From: CAXNKH01 sp049296795
GTDB lineage: Bacteria; Pseudomonadota; Gammaproteobacteria; Burkholderiales; Burkholderiaceae_C
Assembly (NCBI GenBank): GCA_049296795.1
Contig: JBAQTC010000009.1
Location: 1-64,000 of the forward strand
Direction: 5' to 3'
Length of the DNA: 64,000 nt
In this document: one piece after another, positions 41,241-50,059 of the stretch
Numbering within the stretch: position 1 is the first letter of the stretch
Layout: every line of letters starts with the position of its first letter
Notes under the pieces: model-generated
Databases searched by the model: none
What the model was told of the DNA's origin: nothing
What the model saw: only the letters and a program-made list of their open reading frames with translations
Made by a program: the position numbers and the translations under genes

Positions 41241-42872
41241 ATGCCGTTTCCGCCCCATCCGCAAGTTGCCCACAGCGTCGCGCCACAACCTGACCCATCT
41301 GAATCGCTGTCGGCCTTGGCACCGTTGAGTCGGCCAGTGTTCCGGATGCTGTGGGGCACTTGGGTGATCGCCAACACCTGCATGTGGATGAACGATGTGG
41401 CCGCCGCCTGGCTGATGAGCTCGCTGACCACCACGCCGATCTGGGTGGCGCTGGTGCAGACCGCAGCGACCTTGCCGGTGTTTTTGCTAGGCCTACCCAG
41501 TGGGGCGCTGGCCGATATTCTGGATCGCCGACGCTATTTCATCGCAACCCAATTCTGGGTCGCCGGCGTGGCCTTGATCCTGTGTCTGACCATCCTGCTT
41601 GATCATGTGACGCCAGCCATGTTGCTGCTGCTGACGTTCGCCAATGGCATAGGCTTGGCGATGCGCTGGCCGGTGTTCTCCGCCATCGTTCCCGAACTGG
41701 TGTCGCGCGCCCAAATGCCCGCGGCCTTGGCCCTCAATGGCGTCGCCATGAACGCCTCTCGCATCATTGGCCCCTTGCTGGCGGGCGCGATCATTGCAAG
41801 CCTGGGTAGCGCCTATGTCTTTGTGCTCAACGCGGTCTTGTCAGTGATTGCCGGTTTCATCATCATGCGCTGGCAACGCGTACACAAGCCCAATCCGCTA
41901 GGGCGCGAGCGACTGATCAGCGCGATTCGGGTCGGCCTGCAGTTTGTGACCCAGTCGGCGCGCTTGCGTGCTGTGCTGGTTCGGATTGCCCTGTTTTTTT
42001 TCCACTCCACCGCACTCATGGCCTTGTTACCCCTGGTGGCACGCAGGCTACACGGCGGCGATGCCGGAACCTTCACCTTGCTGCTGGCATCCATGGGTAC
42101 CGGCGCCATTTTTGCGGTGATGCTGCTGCCCAAGTTGCGCCAAGCCCTGCCACTGGAATTATTGGTACTCGGCGGAACCTCGCTGCAAGCCGCTTCGACC
42201 ATGGTGATAGCTTTTGCGCCCAATACGGCAGTTGCTGTACCCGCCATGTTCCTCGGCGGCATGGCCTGGATAGCAACCGCCAACTCGCTGAGCGTCTCAG
42301 CCCAGTTGGCCCTGCCCGATTGGGTACGGGCCCGCGGCATGTCAATTTACCAAATGGCCATCATGGGCGCCAGTGCTCTGGGCGCGGCCATGTGGGGGCA
42401 AATTGCCACCGTCAGCAGTGTCCAACTCAGCCTATTGACCGCTGCCGCTTCCGGCGTTCTGACCATGTGGCTGGCTCAGCGCTGGGTGGTGGACCGCGAT
42501 ATCGAGGAAGATTTAACGCCGTCCAAGGAACTCAAAGCGCCCGTTGCCAAAGCACCCCCAGCCACCGGTCAAGTGCTGGTCACCATCGATTACCACATCG
42601 ATCCCCAGCAGGACACTGAATTTTGTGCGCTGATGCAAGAAAGTCGGCGCAGTCGCTTGCGCCAAGGCGCGTTGAAATGGGAGCTGGTGCGTGACATTGG
42701 TGATCCCGGACACTTCATCGAACACATTGTGGATGAGTCCTGGACCGACCATTTGCGCCGGTTTGACCGGGTCACGGCCGACGATGTGGCTTTGCGCGAG
42801 CGCAAATTGGCTTTTCACACGGGGGATGCGCCGCCCGTGGTTAGCCGCTATGTGATTGAAAGTACCCGGTAA
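41241..42872 (+). CDS. MFS exporter with C-terminal soluble domain (MFS_3/EntS type)
   Basis: A 543-residue major-facilitator transporter. The first ~410 residues give about 12 membrane helices (FRMLWGTWVIANTCMWMND; GLPSGALADILDRRRYF, the loop 2/3 motif A). Behind it is an ~95-residue soluble tail of antibiotic-monooxygenase-like (ABM) character (VLVTIDYHIDPQQ...RQGALKWELVRDIGDPGHFIEHIV). This two-part layout is known for the MFS_3 group related to the enterobactin exporter EntS. Substrate unknown. A short hairpin after the stop may terminate transcription. Confidence 0.9.
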   Translation: MPFPPHPQVAHSVAPQPDPSESLSALAPLSRPVFRMLWGTWVIANTCMWMNDVAAAWLMSSLTTTPIWVALVQTAATLPVFLLGLPSGALADILDRRRYFIATQFWVAGVALILCLTILLDHVTPAMLLLLTFANGIGLAMRWPVFSAIVPELVSRAQMPAALALNGVAMNASRIIGPLLAGAIIASLGSAYVFVLNAVLSVIAGFIIMRWQRVHKPNPLGRERLISAIRVGLQFVTQSARLRAVLVRIALFFFHSTALMALLPLVARRLHGGDAGTFTLLLASMGTGAIFAVMLLPKLRQALPLELLVLGGTSLQAASTMVIAFAPNTAVAVPAMFLGGMAWIATANSLSVSAQLALPDWVRARGMSIYQMAIMGASALGAAMWGQIATVSSVQLSLLTAAASGVLTMWLAQRWVVDRDIEEDLTPSKELKAPVAKAPPATGQVLVTIDYHIDPQQDTEFCALMQESRRSRLRQGALKWELVRDIGDPGHFIEHIVDESWTDHLRRFDRVTADDVALRERKLAFHTGDAPPVVSRYVIESTR

Positions 42873-42896
42873 TTTTCCGGGTCAGTTGTTTTTTCG
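42864..42896 (+). terminator. Possible rho-independent terminator after the MFS gene
   Basis: ACCCGG (42864-42869) pairs with CCGGGT (42877-42882) around a loop containing the MFS stop codon. Downstream is the run CAGTTGTTTTTT. The stem is short and the U-tract begins four bases after it, so strength is uncertain. Confidence 0.4.
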
Positions 42897-42950
42897 CTTT
42901 ATCACCAAGCCATTGACAGCCATTGTCACTGACTAACTAGGAGAATTGAG

Positions 42951-43592
42951 ATGATGCGTTTATGGGGTAGGACCAGTTCCATCAATGTCCAAAAAGTGAC
43001 TTGGTGCTTGGGCGAACTCGGCAAGGTGCAGGGTCGCGATTTTGAGCGGATTGACGCAGGACTGGCTTTCGGGGTCAACAACACACCGGAGTACCGCCAG
43101 CTCAACCCCAATGGACTGGTTCCTACGCTGGAAGATGGTTCTTTCGTACTGTGGGAATCGCACGCCATCGTGCGCTACCTAGCTTCGTGCCATGCAATGG
43201 GCCAACTCATGCCCAGCGATCTCCAGATCCGCGCCGCTAGCGACCGTTGGATGGACTGGACCCAGACCACCTTATGGAGCAGCCTGCGCCTGAGCTTTGT
43301 GGGTCTGACCCGAACCCCTGAGGCACAGTGGGATTTGCCAACCGTTAGCAAGGCCTATCAGGACACCTCACGGGCCTTGTTGATTCTCGAACAGGTCTTG
43401 TCACACCAGCCCTTTTGTGCTGGCCAGCACTTTTCAATGGGTGATATCCCTTTGGGCGTTACGGTTCATCGCTGGATCTGGTTGTCCGAACACTACCCGC
43501 AGCAACTTGGGGCTAGGCCCGATCTCCCTGCCGTGATGCGTTGGTACCGCGAATTGAGTCAACGCCCGGCTTTTATCGCGAACGTCGCATGA
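42951..43592 (+). CDS. Glutathione S-transferase
   Basis: A 213-residue cytosolic GST. The N-terminal thioredoxin-like half starts MMRLWGRTSSINVQKVTW with a Ser in the activation position (TSSINV) and contains NPNGLVPTLEDG and WESHAIVRYLA (Ser-Glu G-site reading ESHAI). The C-terminal half is helical. AGGAG lies seven bases before the ATG. It is not a maleylacetoacetate isomerase by motif, so does not obviously complete the tyrosine route nearby. The stop overlaps the CWC gene start by four bases. Confidence 0.92.
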   Translation: MMRLWGRTSSINVQKVTWCLGELGKVQGRDFERIDAGLAFGVNNTPEYRQLNPNGLVPTLEDGSFVLWESHAIVRYLASCHAMGQLMPSDLQIRAASDRWMDWTQTTLWSSLRLSFVGLTRTPEAQWDLPTVSKAYQDTSRALLILEQVLSHQPFCAGQHFSMGDIPLGVTVHRWIWLSEHYPQQLGARPDLPAVMRWYRELSQRPAFIANVA

Positions 43593-43813
43593 ACCAGCCG
43601 GGCAGCCACCTCGATTTGTCACGTTGCCCCGTGTGCGGCCAGGCCAATCAATGCGCGATGGAGAAGGCCCGATTCAGTGGTCAGCCGCAGCCGCCCTGTT
43701 GGTGCAGTACGCTGAAATTTGACGACGCGCTCACCCAGCAGATTCCTGCAGCCAAACAGGGGCTAGTCTGTCTTTGTCAGGAATGCTCTCTTTCCATGGG
43801 GGGAACCGTTTAA
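43589..43813 (+). CDS. Cysteine-rich CWC family protein
   Basis: A 74-residue protein with seven to eight Cys arranged as zinc-type knuckles: CPVCGQANQC, PCWC (the CWC motif that names the family) and CLCQEC. Small, cytoplasmic, function unknown. The ATG at 43589 overlaps the GST stop (ATGA) and its TAA overlaps the amidotransferase start (TAATG), so three genes are translated in sequence. The upstream frame from 43541 duplicates the GST end and is not used. Confidence 0.85.
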   Translation: MNQPGSHLDLSRCPVCGQANQCAMEKARFSGQPQPPCWCSTLKFDDALTQQIPAAKQGLVCLCQECSLSMGGTV

Positions 43814-44586
43814 TGTGTCAGTTGCTCGGAATGAACTGCAAGCATCCCACCGACGTGATGTTCAGCTTCACCGGGTTTGCCGAGCGCGGCGGCAACACCG
43901 ATTCGCATGCCGACGGCTGGGGCATTGCTTTTTTTGAAGACAAGGGCTTGCGCCATTTTGTTGATCATCAAGCGGCTTGCAATTCACCGGTGGCTGAACT
44001 GATTCGTCACTACCCGATTAAAAGCCGCAACGTCATCGCCCATATTCGCAAAGCCACCCAGGGCGCCGTGACACTGGAAAACTGCCACCCTTTCGTTCGC
44101 GAGTTGTGGGGCCGCTACTGGGTGTTTGCACACAATGGCGATCTCAAAAATTTTGCCCCGCGCCTGCATGGCAACTTTCACCCGGTAGGCAACACCGACA
44201 GCGAACTGGCATTTTGCTGGCTGCTGCAAGAACTGGCAAAATCCCATGCCGGCGTTCCCTCGGTCGCTGAGCTCACGCTCACGCTGGGCGAATTGACACC
44301 CCAAATTGCCAAGCACGGAATTTTCAATTTCATGCTGAGCAACGGTGAGGCGCTGTGGGCCCATGCATCCACCAGCCTGTACTACGTGCAGCGCCAATTT
44401 CCTTTTTCCAGCGCCACGCTGAGCGATGAAGATCTGAGCGTGAATTTTGCCGAACAGGCCCAAATCGACGATCGGGTGTCGGTGGTGGTCACCGCCCCCT
44501 TGACCACCAATGAACACTGGACCGCGCTGGCGGCCGGAGAACTCAAGGTATTTGTCGATGGTGCGCCGCTTCCAGCGCGTCCATAA
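43813..44586 (+). CDS. Class II glutamine amidotransferase (YafJ-like)
   Basis: A 257-residue N-terminal-nucleophile hydrolase. The start is MCQLLGMNC, leaving Cys2 as the catalytic nucleophile after Met removal. Other glutaminase residues are RGGNTDSHADGWG, RKATQG, NCHPF and FAHNGDL, matching the YafJ/GatII domain. No second domain is present, so the acceptor reaction is unknown. An earlier ATG at 43774 would bury the Cys and is rejected. TAATG coupling to the CWC gene. Its 3' end overlaps the convergent gshB by 44 bases. Confidence 0.93.
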   Translation: MCQLLGMNCKHPTDVMFSFTGFAERGGNTDSHADGWGIAFFEDKGLRHFVDHQAACNSPVAELIRHYPIKSRNVIAHIRKATQGAVTLENCHPFVRELWGRYWVFAHNGDLKNFAPRLHGNFHPVGNTDSELAFCWLLQELAKSHAGVPSVAELTLTLGELTPQIAKHGIFNFMLSNGEALWAHASTSLYYVQRQFPFSSATLSDEDLSVNFAEQAQIDDRVSVVVTAPLTTNEHWTALAAGELKVFVDGAPLPARP

Positions 44587-45499
44587 ACATCGCTGCCACA
44601 TCGAAACCGGTCTGGTCGTTAATCTCTTGAAAACAGGTCGGACTGGTGACATTGATCTCGGTCAGGCAGTCGCCAATGATGTCCAGCCCCACCAGCAACA
44701 GGCCACGCGCAGCAAGCACCGGGCCCAAAGCCTGGGCAATCTCGCGGTCGCGTGAACTTAAGGGCTGAGCTACCCCTTTGCCCCCGGCAGCCAAATTGCC
44801 GCGAACTTCGCTGCCCTGGGGAATGCGCGCCAGAGAAAACGGCACCGGTTGGCCATCGATCACCAGCACACGCTTGTCACCCTTGACGATTTCGGGCAGA
44901 AATTTTTGCACCATCAGGCTTTGCGCGCCGTGGCGGTTCAAGGTCTCGGTGATCGAGCCCAGATTCAAGCCATCAGCGCCGACACGGAAAATACCCATGC
45001 CCCCCATGCCGTCGAGTGGCTTCAAGATGATGTCGCCATGTTCGGCGTGAAAATGTTTGATGTCGGCCTCATCCCGTGTCACCAGGGTCGGCCCAATGAA
45101 CTGGGGAAACTCCATGATGGCAAGTTTCTCTGGATGATCTCTCAGCGCACGCGGTCGGTTGAAGACGCGCGCCCCTTCACGTTCGGCCTGCTCCAGCAAA
45201 TGGGTCGCGTAAAAGTATTCGCTGTCAAACGGCGGATCTTTGCGCATCAGAACGGCATCAAAATCTTTTAAAGCCGCGCTGCGGGTCTGCTCGATTTCAA
45301 ACCAGTCCACTGGGTCGGCAGTCAATCGGATGTGAGTCACATGAGCCGACACGCTCTCGCCGCGCTGCCACAACACGTCTTGCGGTTCGCAGGCCGCGAC
45401 TCGGTGGCCCCGGCGTTGAGCTTCGCGCATCATGGCAAAAGTCGTGTCCTTCTGAATCTTGAAGGACGCCAGTGGGTCGACGATAAAAAGCAGCTTCAT
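44543..45499 (-). CDS. gshB: Glutathione synthetase
   Basis: ATP-grasp ligase that joins gamma-glutamylcysteine and glycine. The 318-residue product begins MKLLFIVDPLASFKIQKDTT, carries the phosphate loop LKPLDGMGGMGIFRV and the metal/nucleotide region LVGLDIIGDCLTEINVTSPT, as in the bacterial GshB family. Third of the gshA-kup-gshB set on this strand; 17 bases separate it from kup. The 44-base convergent overlap with the amidotransferase gene is unusual. Confidence 0.97.
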   Translation of the reverse strand: MKLLFIVDPLASFKIQKDTTFAMMREAQRRGHRVAACEPQDVLWQRGESVSAHVTHIRLTADPVDWFEIEQTRSAALKDFDAVLMRKDPPFDSEYFYATHLLEQAEREGARVFNRPRALRDHPEKLAIMEFPQFIGPTLVTRDEADIKHFHAEHGDIILKPLDGMGGMGIFRVGADGLNLGSITETLNRHGAQSLMVQKFLPEIVKGDKRVLVIDGQPVPFSLARIPQGSEVRGNLAAGGKGVAQPLSSRDREIAQALGPVLAARGLLLVGLDIIGDCLTEINVTSPTCFQEINDQTGFDVAAMFMDALEAAHHRQIP

Positions 45500-45516
45500 C
45501 GGATTGCGGTAGGGAA

Positions 45517-47385
45517 TTAGATTTCGATCTTAGATCCCAGCTCCACCACGGCGTTGTTGGGAAGTTTCAGGAAGTCCGCTGCACCGCTGGCATTGTGGTG
45601 CATCTGGGCAAACAGTTTTTCGCGCCATTGCGACATGCCGTCGCCAATGGTGGGGATCACCACATCACGCGACAGGAAGTAACTGGTGGTCATGGGGTCG
45701 AGCGCAAAACCAAGGCCTTGCAACTCAGCCAGGGCTTTGGGCAGATCCGGATCGTTCTTAAACCCGTAATTGATCGTCACCTGCCAACAATCGTGACCCA
45801 GGGACTGGGTTGTCACCCGTTGATCGAGCTTGACCCAGGGCACTTCGTGGTTGCGCACCGTCACAAACAAATTGTGTTGGTGCAGCACCTTGTTGTGCTT
45901 CAAGTTGTGCAGCATGGCGTTAGGCACTGAGCCCGGCTCTGCCGTCAGAAACACCGCAGCCCCATCAACCCGAACCGGCGGATGGACAAAAACAGCCTCC
46001 AGAAAACTACTGAGATCAAGCGCCTCGGTCTTCAGCTTATTGTTCAGCAGTGTTCTGCCATTCTTCCAGGTCATCATCAGCGTACAAATGATGGCGCCGA
46101 TCAGCAGCGGGAACCAGCCGCCATCGAACAATTTGAGCAGATTGGACGCCAGGAATACAAAGTCGACCAGAAAGAACCAACTGGTGGCCACCAAGCACAG
46201 CAGCAGCGGATAGTTCCAGGCATAGCGAACCACAAAAAAGGTCAGTGTGGTCGTGATCAGCATGTCGATGCACACAGCAATGCCGTAAGCAGCAGCCAGG
46301 TTACTGGATGACTTGAACAAAACCACAGCCAGCACAATCGTGGCAAACAAGCCCCAGTTGACAAATGGAATGTAGATCTGCCCGGTATCGCGCACGCTGG
46401 TGTGCTGGATTTGCAATCGGGGCAAGTAACCGAGCTGGATCACTTGTTTGGTGACGCTGAAGGCCCCCGTGATCAAGGCCTGGGAAGCAATCACGGTGGC
46501 GGCCGTCGCCAGCAACACCAGCGGCATCAGCGCCCAGTCGGGTGCCATCATGAAAAACGGATTCTTGACCGCCTCGGGCTGTGCCAGCAGCAAGGCGCCT
46601 TGGCCAAAATAATTCAGAATCAAAGCCGGCATCACCACCGAAAACCAGGCCACGCGAATCGGTGTTTTCCCGAAATGTCCCAAATCAGCGTACAGGGCTT
46701 CGGCTCCTGTAACGCACAACACCACCGCACCCAAAATAATGAAGGTGGTGCCGGGTTGATTCCACATGAAATTCACGGCGTAGTAGGGGTTGATGGCCTT
46801 CAAGATTTCCGGATGGGCCGCGATCTGGAACAAGCCCAGAACGGCGATCACCAGAAACCAAACCAAGGTGATGGGTCCGAAAAACTTCCCGATCCCGGCA
46901 GTACCACGCTTTTGCACGACAAATAGCGCAAACAACACCAGCAAGGTGATGGGGATGACGTACTGCTTAAAGGTCGGCTCAACCACTTCCAGTCCTTCAA
47001 CGGCGGACAACACGGAAATGGCCGGCGTAATGACGCCATCTCCATAGAAAAGTGAAGTGCCAAAAATACCGATCAACATCAAGCCTGAGCGCAGGCGTGG
47101 CTTGTCTTTGACCGCCTGCGATGCCAGCGCCAGCATGGCGACCAAGCCGCCTTCGCCCGCGTTGTCGGCTCGCAGCACCAGCATCACATATTTAATCGAA
47201 ACAATGACTGTCAAGGTCCAAAAAAAGATCGACAAAATGCCATAAACATTCGCGATGGAAAATGGAACGTGACCGGAACCAAACACTTCTTTGATCGCGT
47301 ACAGGACGCTGGTGCCGATGTCACCATAAACGACTCCAACGGCGCCCACCGTAAGCGCTGCGAGTGATGATTTAGAAGTTGTCAT
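45517..47385 (-). CDS. kup: Low-affinity potassium transporter Kup
   Basis: A 622-residue KUP/HAK/KT transporter. The N-terminal region has AVGVVYGDIGTSVLYAIKEVF, the family signature, then about 12 membrane helices to residue ~430 and a C-terminal cytoplasmic domain. It imports K+ by proton symport. It lies between gshA (eight bases) and gshB (17 bases), which places a K+ uptake gene inside the glutathione genes; glutathione gates K+ efflux systems in other proteobacteria, so co-regulation is conceivable (inference). Confidence 0.96.
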   Translation of the reverse strand: MTTSKSSLAALTVGAVGVVYGDIGTSVLYAIKEVFGSGHVPFSIANVYGILSIFFWTLTVIVSIKYVMLVLRADNAGEGGLVAMLALASQAVKDKPRLRSGLMLIGIFGTSLFYGDGVITPAISVLSAVEGLEVVEPTFKQYVIPITLLVLFALFVVQKRGTAGIGKFFGPITLVWFLVIAVLGLFQIAAHPEILKAINPYYAVNFMWNQPGTTFIILGAVVLCVTGAEALYADLGHFGKTPIRVAWFSVVMPALILNYFGQGALLLAQPEAVKNPFFMMAPDWALMPLVLLATAATVIASQALITGAFSVTKQVIQLGYLPRLQIQHTSVRDTGQIYIPFVNWGLFATIVLAVVLFKSSSNLAAAYGIAVCIDMLITTTLTFFVVRYAWNYPLLLCLVATSWFFLVDFVFLASNLLKLFDGGWFPLLIGAIICTLMMTWKNGRTLLNNKLKTEALDLSSFLEAVFVHPPVRVDGAAVFLTAEPGSVPNAMLHNLKHNKVLHQHNLFVTVRNHEVPWVKLDQRVTTQSLGHDCWQVTINYGFKNDPDLPKALAELQGLGFALDPMTTSYFLSRDVVIPTIGDGMSQWREKLFAQMHHNASGAADFLKLPNNAVVELGSKIEI

Positions 47386-47393
47386 GGTTGAAT

Positions 47394-48689
47394 TTATTCG
47401 TAAATTTCCCGATTCGGATCGGTGGCTTCCAGCTCATAACTGGCGGCCAGCATGGCAAGCCGGCCAATCACGCCATACATGTAAAAACGATTCGGTGCAC
47501 TGGCTCCGGGTTTGAGTCCGGGTTGGGGCAAGCGGCTGCTGTCGTCAAAAGCCAAGGGGACAAAGCTTGAGCCCGGCGCGTTCAGGTTTTCGTCTATCCC
47601 TCGCTCGGCGTGGACGCGGTAAAACCCCCCCACGACATAGCGGTCCATCATGTAAACCACGGGCTCGGCCACCGCATCGTTCATCCGCTCGTTGGTCAGA
47701 ACACCTTCCTGGATAATGACGTCGTTAACCGCTTGGCCATCTTTGATGACACTCATCTTGTTGCGTGTTTTGCGGTTCAGGACATCCAGGTCCTTTACTT
47801 CACGCACCGTCATGATGCCCATGCCATAGGTTCCGTTGTCGGCCTTGACCACGACAAACGGTTTTTCCTTGATTCCGTATTCCTTGTATTTGCGCTTGAT
47901 TTTGGTGAGCAAAATATCAACATTGCTGCGCAAGCAATCCAGGCCCTCGCCTTCTGCGAAATTGATTTCACCGCAACGCCCGAACATCGGGTTGATTAAC
48001 CAGGGATCAATTCCCAACAATTTTCCAAAGCGTTTGGAAACTTCTTCATAGCTTTGGAAATGGTTGCTCTTGCGCCGCGTAAACCAACCTGCATGCAAGG
48101 GCGGCAACAGGTACTGCTCGTTCAAGTCTTCCAAAATTCCCGGCACCCCTGAACTCAAATCGTTGTTCAACAAAATGGTGCAGGGATCGAAATCCTTCAG
48201 CCCGAGTCGCCGATTGGGCCGAATGACCGGCTCCAGCGTCACCGACTCGCCATTAGGCAATTCGATGGTGGTGGCTTTCTTGATCTCGGGGTTGATTGAG
48301 CCAATCCGCACATTGAGGCCGGCCATGTGAAAAATACGACGCAGCTGGGCCACATTGCTCAAGTAGAAGGTATTGCGGGTGTGGTTCTCGGGAATCAACA
48401 GCAGGTTGCGTGCTTCGGGACAAATTTTCTCGATCGATGCCATCGCTGCTTGCACCGCCAGCGGCAACATTTCGGGCGTCAAGTTGTTCCAGCCGCCGGG
48501 ATACAGGTTGGTGTCCACCGGTGCCAGCTTGAAGCCCGCATTACGGATATCCACTGAGCTGTAAAAAGGCGGTGTGTGTTCCATCCATTCCAGCCGAAAC
48601 CAGCGCTCAATGGCGGGCATGCAATCCAAGATGCGTTGTTCAAGTTCGTTGATGGGGCCGTTCAAGGCCGTAACCAGGTGGGGAACCAT
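47394..48689 (-). CDS. gshA: Glutamate-cysteine ligase (proteobacterial GshA type)
   Basis: First enzyme of glutathione synthesis, joining glutamate and cysteine. The 431-residue product is of the 'Thiobacillus-type' GshA family, not the E. coli type: VTALNGPINELEQRILD at the start, IPENHTRNTFYLSN, GRCGEINFAEGEGLDCLRSNVD and KEKPFVVVKADNGTYGMGIM in the ATP-binding region. It follows proA by 26 bases and is followed by kup. Confidence 0.93.
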   Translation of the reverse strand: MVPHLVTALNGPINELEQRILDCMPAIERWFRLEWMEHTPPFYSSVDIRNAGFKLAPVDTNLYPGGWNNLTPEMLPLAVQAAMASIEKICPEARNLLLIPENHTRNTFYLSNVAQLRRIFHMAGLNVRIGSINPEIKKATTIELPNGESVTLEPVIRPNRRLGLKDFDPCTILLNNDLSSGVPGILEDLNEQYLLPPLHAGWFTRRKSNHFQSYEEVSKRFGKLLGIDPWLINPMFGRCGEINFAEGEGLDCLRSNVDILLTKIKRKYKEYGIKEKPFVVVKADNGTYGMGIMTVREVKDLDVLNRKTRNKMSVIKDGQAVNDVIIQEGVLTNERMNDAVAEPVVYMMDRYVVGGFYRVHAERGIDENLNAPGSSFVPLAFDDSSRLPQPGLKPGASAPNRFYMYGVIGRLAMLAASYELEATDPNREIYE

Positions 48690-48715
48690 AGGGTCCTTTA
48701 ATGCTTGGGAAAGGC

Positions 48716-50011
48716 TCAGGAGCGAACTTCGCCCTGGCCCAACACGATATATTTCAACGAGGTCAGGCCTTCGATACCGACCGGGCCTCGGGCGTGGAAT
48801 TTGTCGGTGCTGATGCCGATCTCTGCACCCAAACCGAACTCAAAGCCATCGGCAAACCGGGTGCTGGCATTGACCATTACACTGGCTGAATCCACTTCGC
48901 GCAAAAACCGCTGCGCATGCTGATGGTCACGCGTGATGATGGCATCGGTGTGATGGCTGCTGTATTGGTTGATATGGGCAATGGCCTCACCGACATCGCC
49001 CACCAGTTTGATGCTGATGATGGGTGCCAGGTACTCCTCATACCAATCCTGCTCGGTGGCCGGCACCAGCTGGTAGCTGGCACTCTGGCCTGCTTGCTGG
49101 GCTGCTTGCTGGAGAATGTGCAAAGCCTCGCTGTCGCAACGCATCTCCACCCCTTTAGCGGCATAAATCGCCCCGATTTTGGGTAAAAACTCACCGGCCA
49201 CTCGGCGCGCCACCAACAGGCCTTCGGTCGCGTTGCAAGGACTGTACTTCTGGGTCTTGGCATTGTCCGCCACCGTGACCGCCATCTCAAGATCGCTGGG
49301 GTCATCGACATAGACGTGGCAATTGCCGTCCAAATGCTTGATGACCGGCACTTTGGCTTCGCGGCTGATGCGCTCAATCAGGCTCTTGCCGCCACGCGGA
49401 ATGATGACATCGACATACTGCGGCATGGTGATCAGCTGCCCCACCGCTGCCCGGTCGGTGGTCGGCACCAGCTGCACCGCAGTCTCGGGCAAACCGCATT
49501 CAACCAGGGCTTGTTGTACCAGCTTGGCCAGCGCCTGATTGGACGCCAGCGCCTCGGATCCGCCACGCAAAATGCAGGCGTTCCCGCTTTTAATTGACAA
49601 ACTGGCGGCCTCGACCGTGACATTGGGCCGGCTCTCAAAAATCATGCCAAACACACCGATGGGTACCCGCATCTGCCCTACCTGAATTCCGCTGGGCTGC
49701 TGCTTCATGCCTATGACTTCACCGATCACATCGGGCATGGCCGCGAGTTGGTCACAACCTTGGGCCACGGTTTCAATCACGGCCGCCGTGAGTTTGAGCC
49801 GGTCAACCAGAGGCGCAGCCAAGCCTGCCGACAAGGCAGCTGCTATATCTTGGGCGTTGGATTGCTGAAGCGACGCCACATTGGTCCGCAGCAAAACCGC
49901 CAGCCGCATCAGCACGGCGTTTTTGTCCGACGCGCTGGCCTTGGCCATCAAGGCCGAAGCGGCCTTGGCTTGCGCGCCAAGCGTCAGCATGATTTCAGCA
50001 ATTGTTTTCAT
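48716..50011 (-). CDS. proA: Gamma-glutamyl phosphate reductase
   Basis: NADPH-dependent reduction of gamma-glutamyl phosphate to glutamate-5-semialdehyde, the proline precursor. The 431-residue product has the aldehyde-dehydrogenase fold with catalytic Cys in KYSPCNATEGLLVAR, plus FGMIFESRPNVTVEAA, LRGGSEALASN and DIIPRGGKSLIE. No proB is seen in the window. It lies downstream of holA. Its substrate semialdehyde is also the product expected from the ornithine-aminotransferase domain encoded two genes upstream. Confidence 0.97.
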   Translation of the reverse strand: MKTIAEIMLTLGAQAKAASALMAKASASDKNAVLMRLAVLLRTNVASLQQSNAQDIAAALSAGLAAPLVDRLKLTAAVIETVAQGCDQLAAMPDVIGEVIGMKQQPSGIQVGQMRVPIGVFGMIFESRPNVTVEAASLSIKSGNACILRGGSEALASNQALAKLVQQALVECGLPETAVQLVPTTDRAAVGQLITMPQYVDVIIPRGGKSLIERISREAKVPVIKHLDGNCHVYVDDPSDLEMAVTVADNAKTQKYSPCNATEGLLVARRVAGEFLPKIGAIYAAKGVEMRCDSEALHILQQAAQQAGQSASYQLVPATEQDWYEEYLAPIISIKLVGDVGEAIAHINQYSSHHTDAIITRDHQHAQRFLREVDSASVMVNASTRFADGFEFGLGAEIGISTDKFHARGPVGIEGLTSLKYIVLGQGEVRS

Positions 50012-50059
50012 GGATTCCGTGCAAGAGTGGGTCCTGGGCGTCCGGGCCCGATTTGAATT

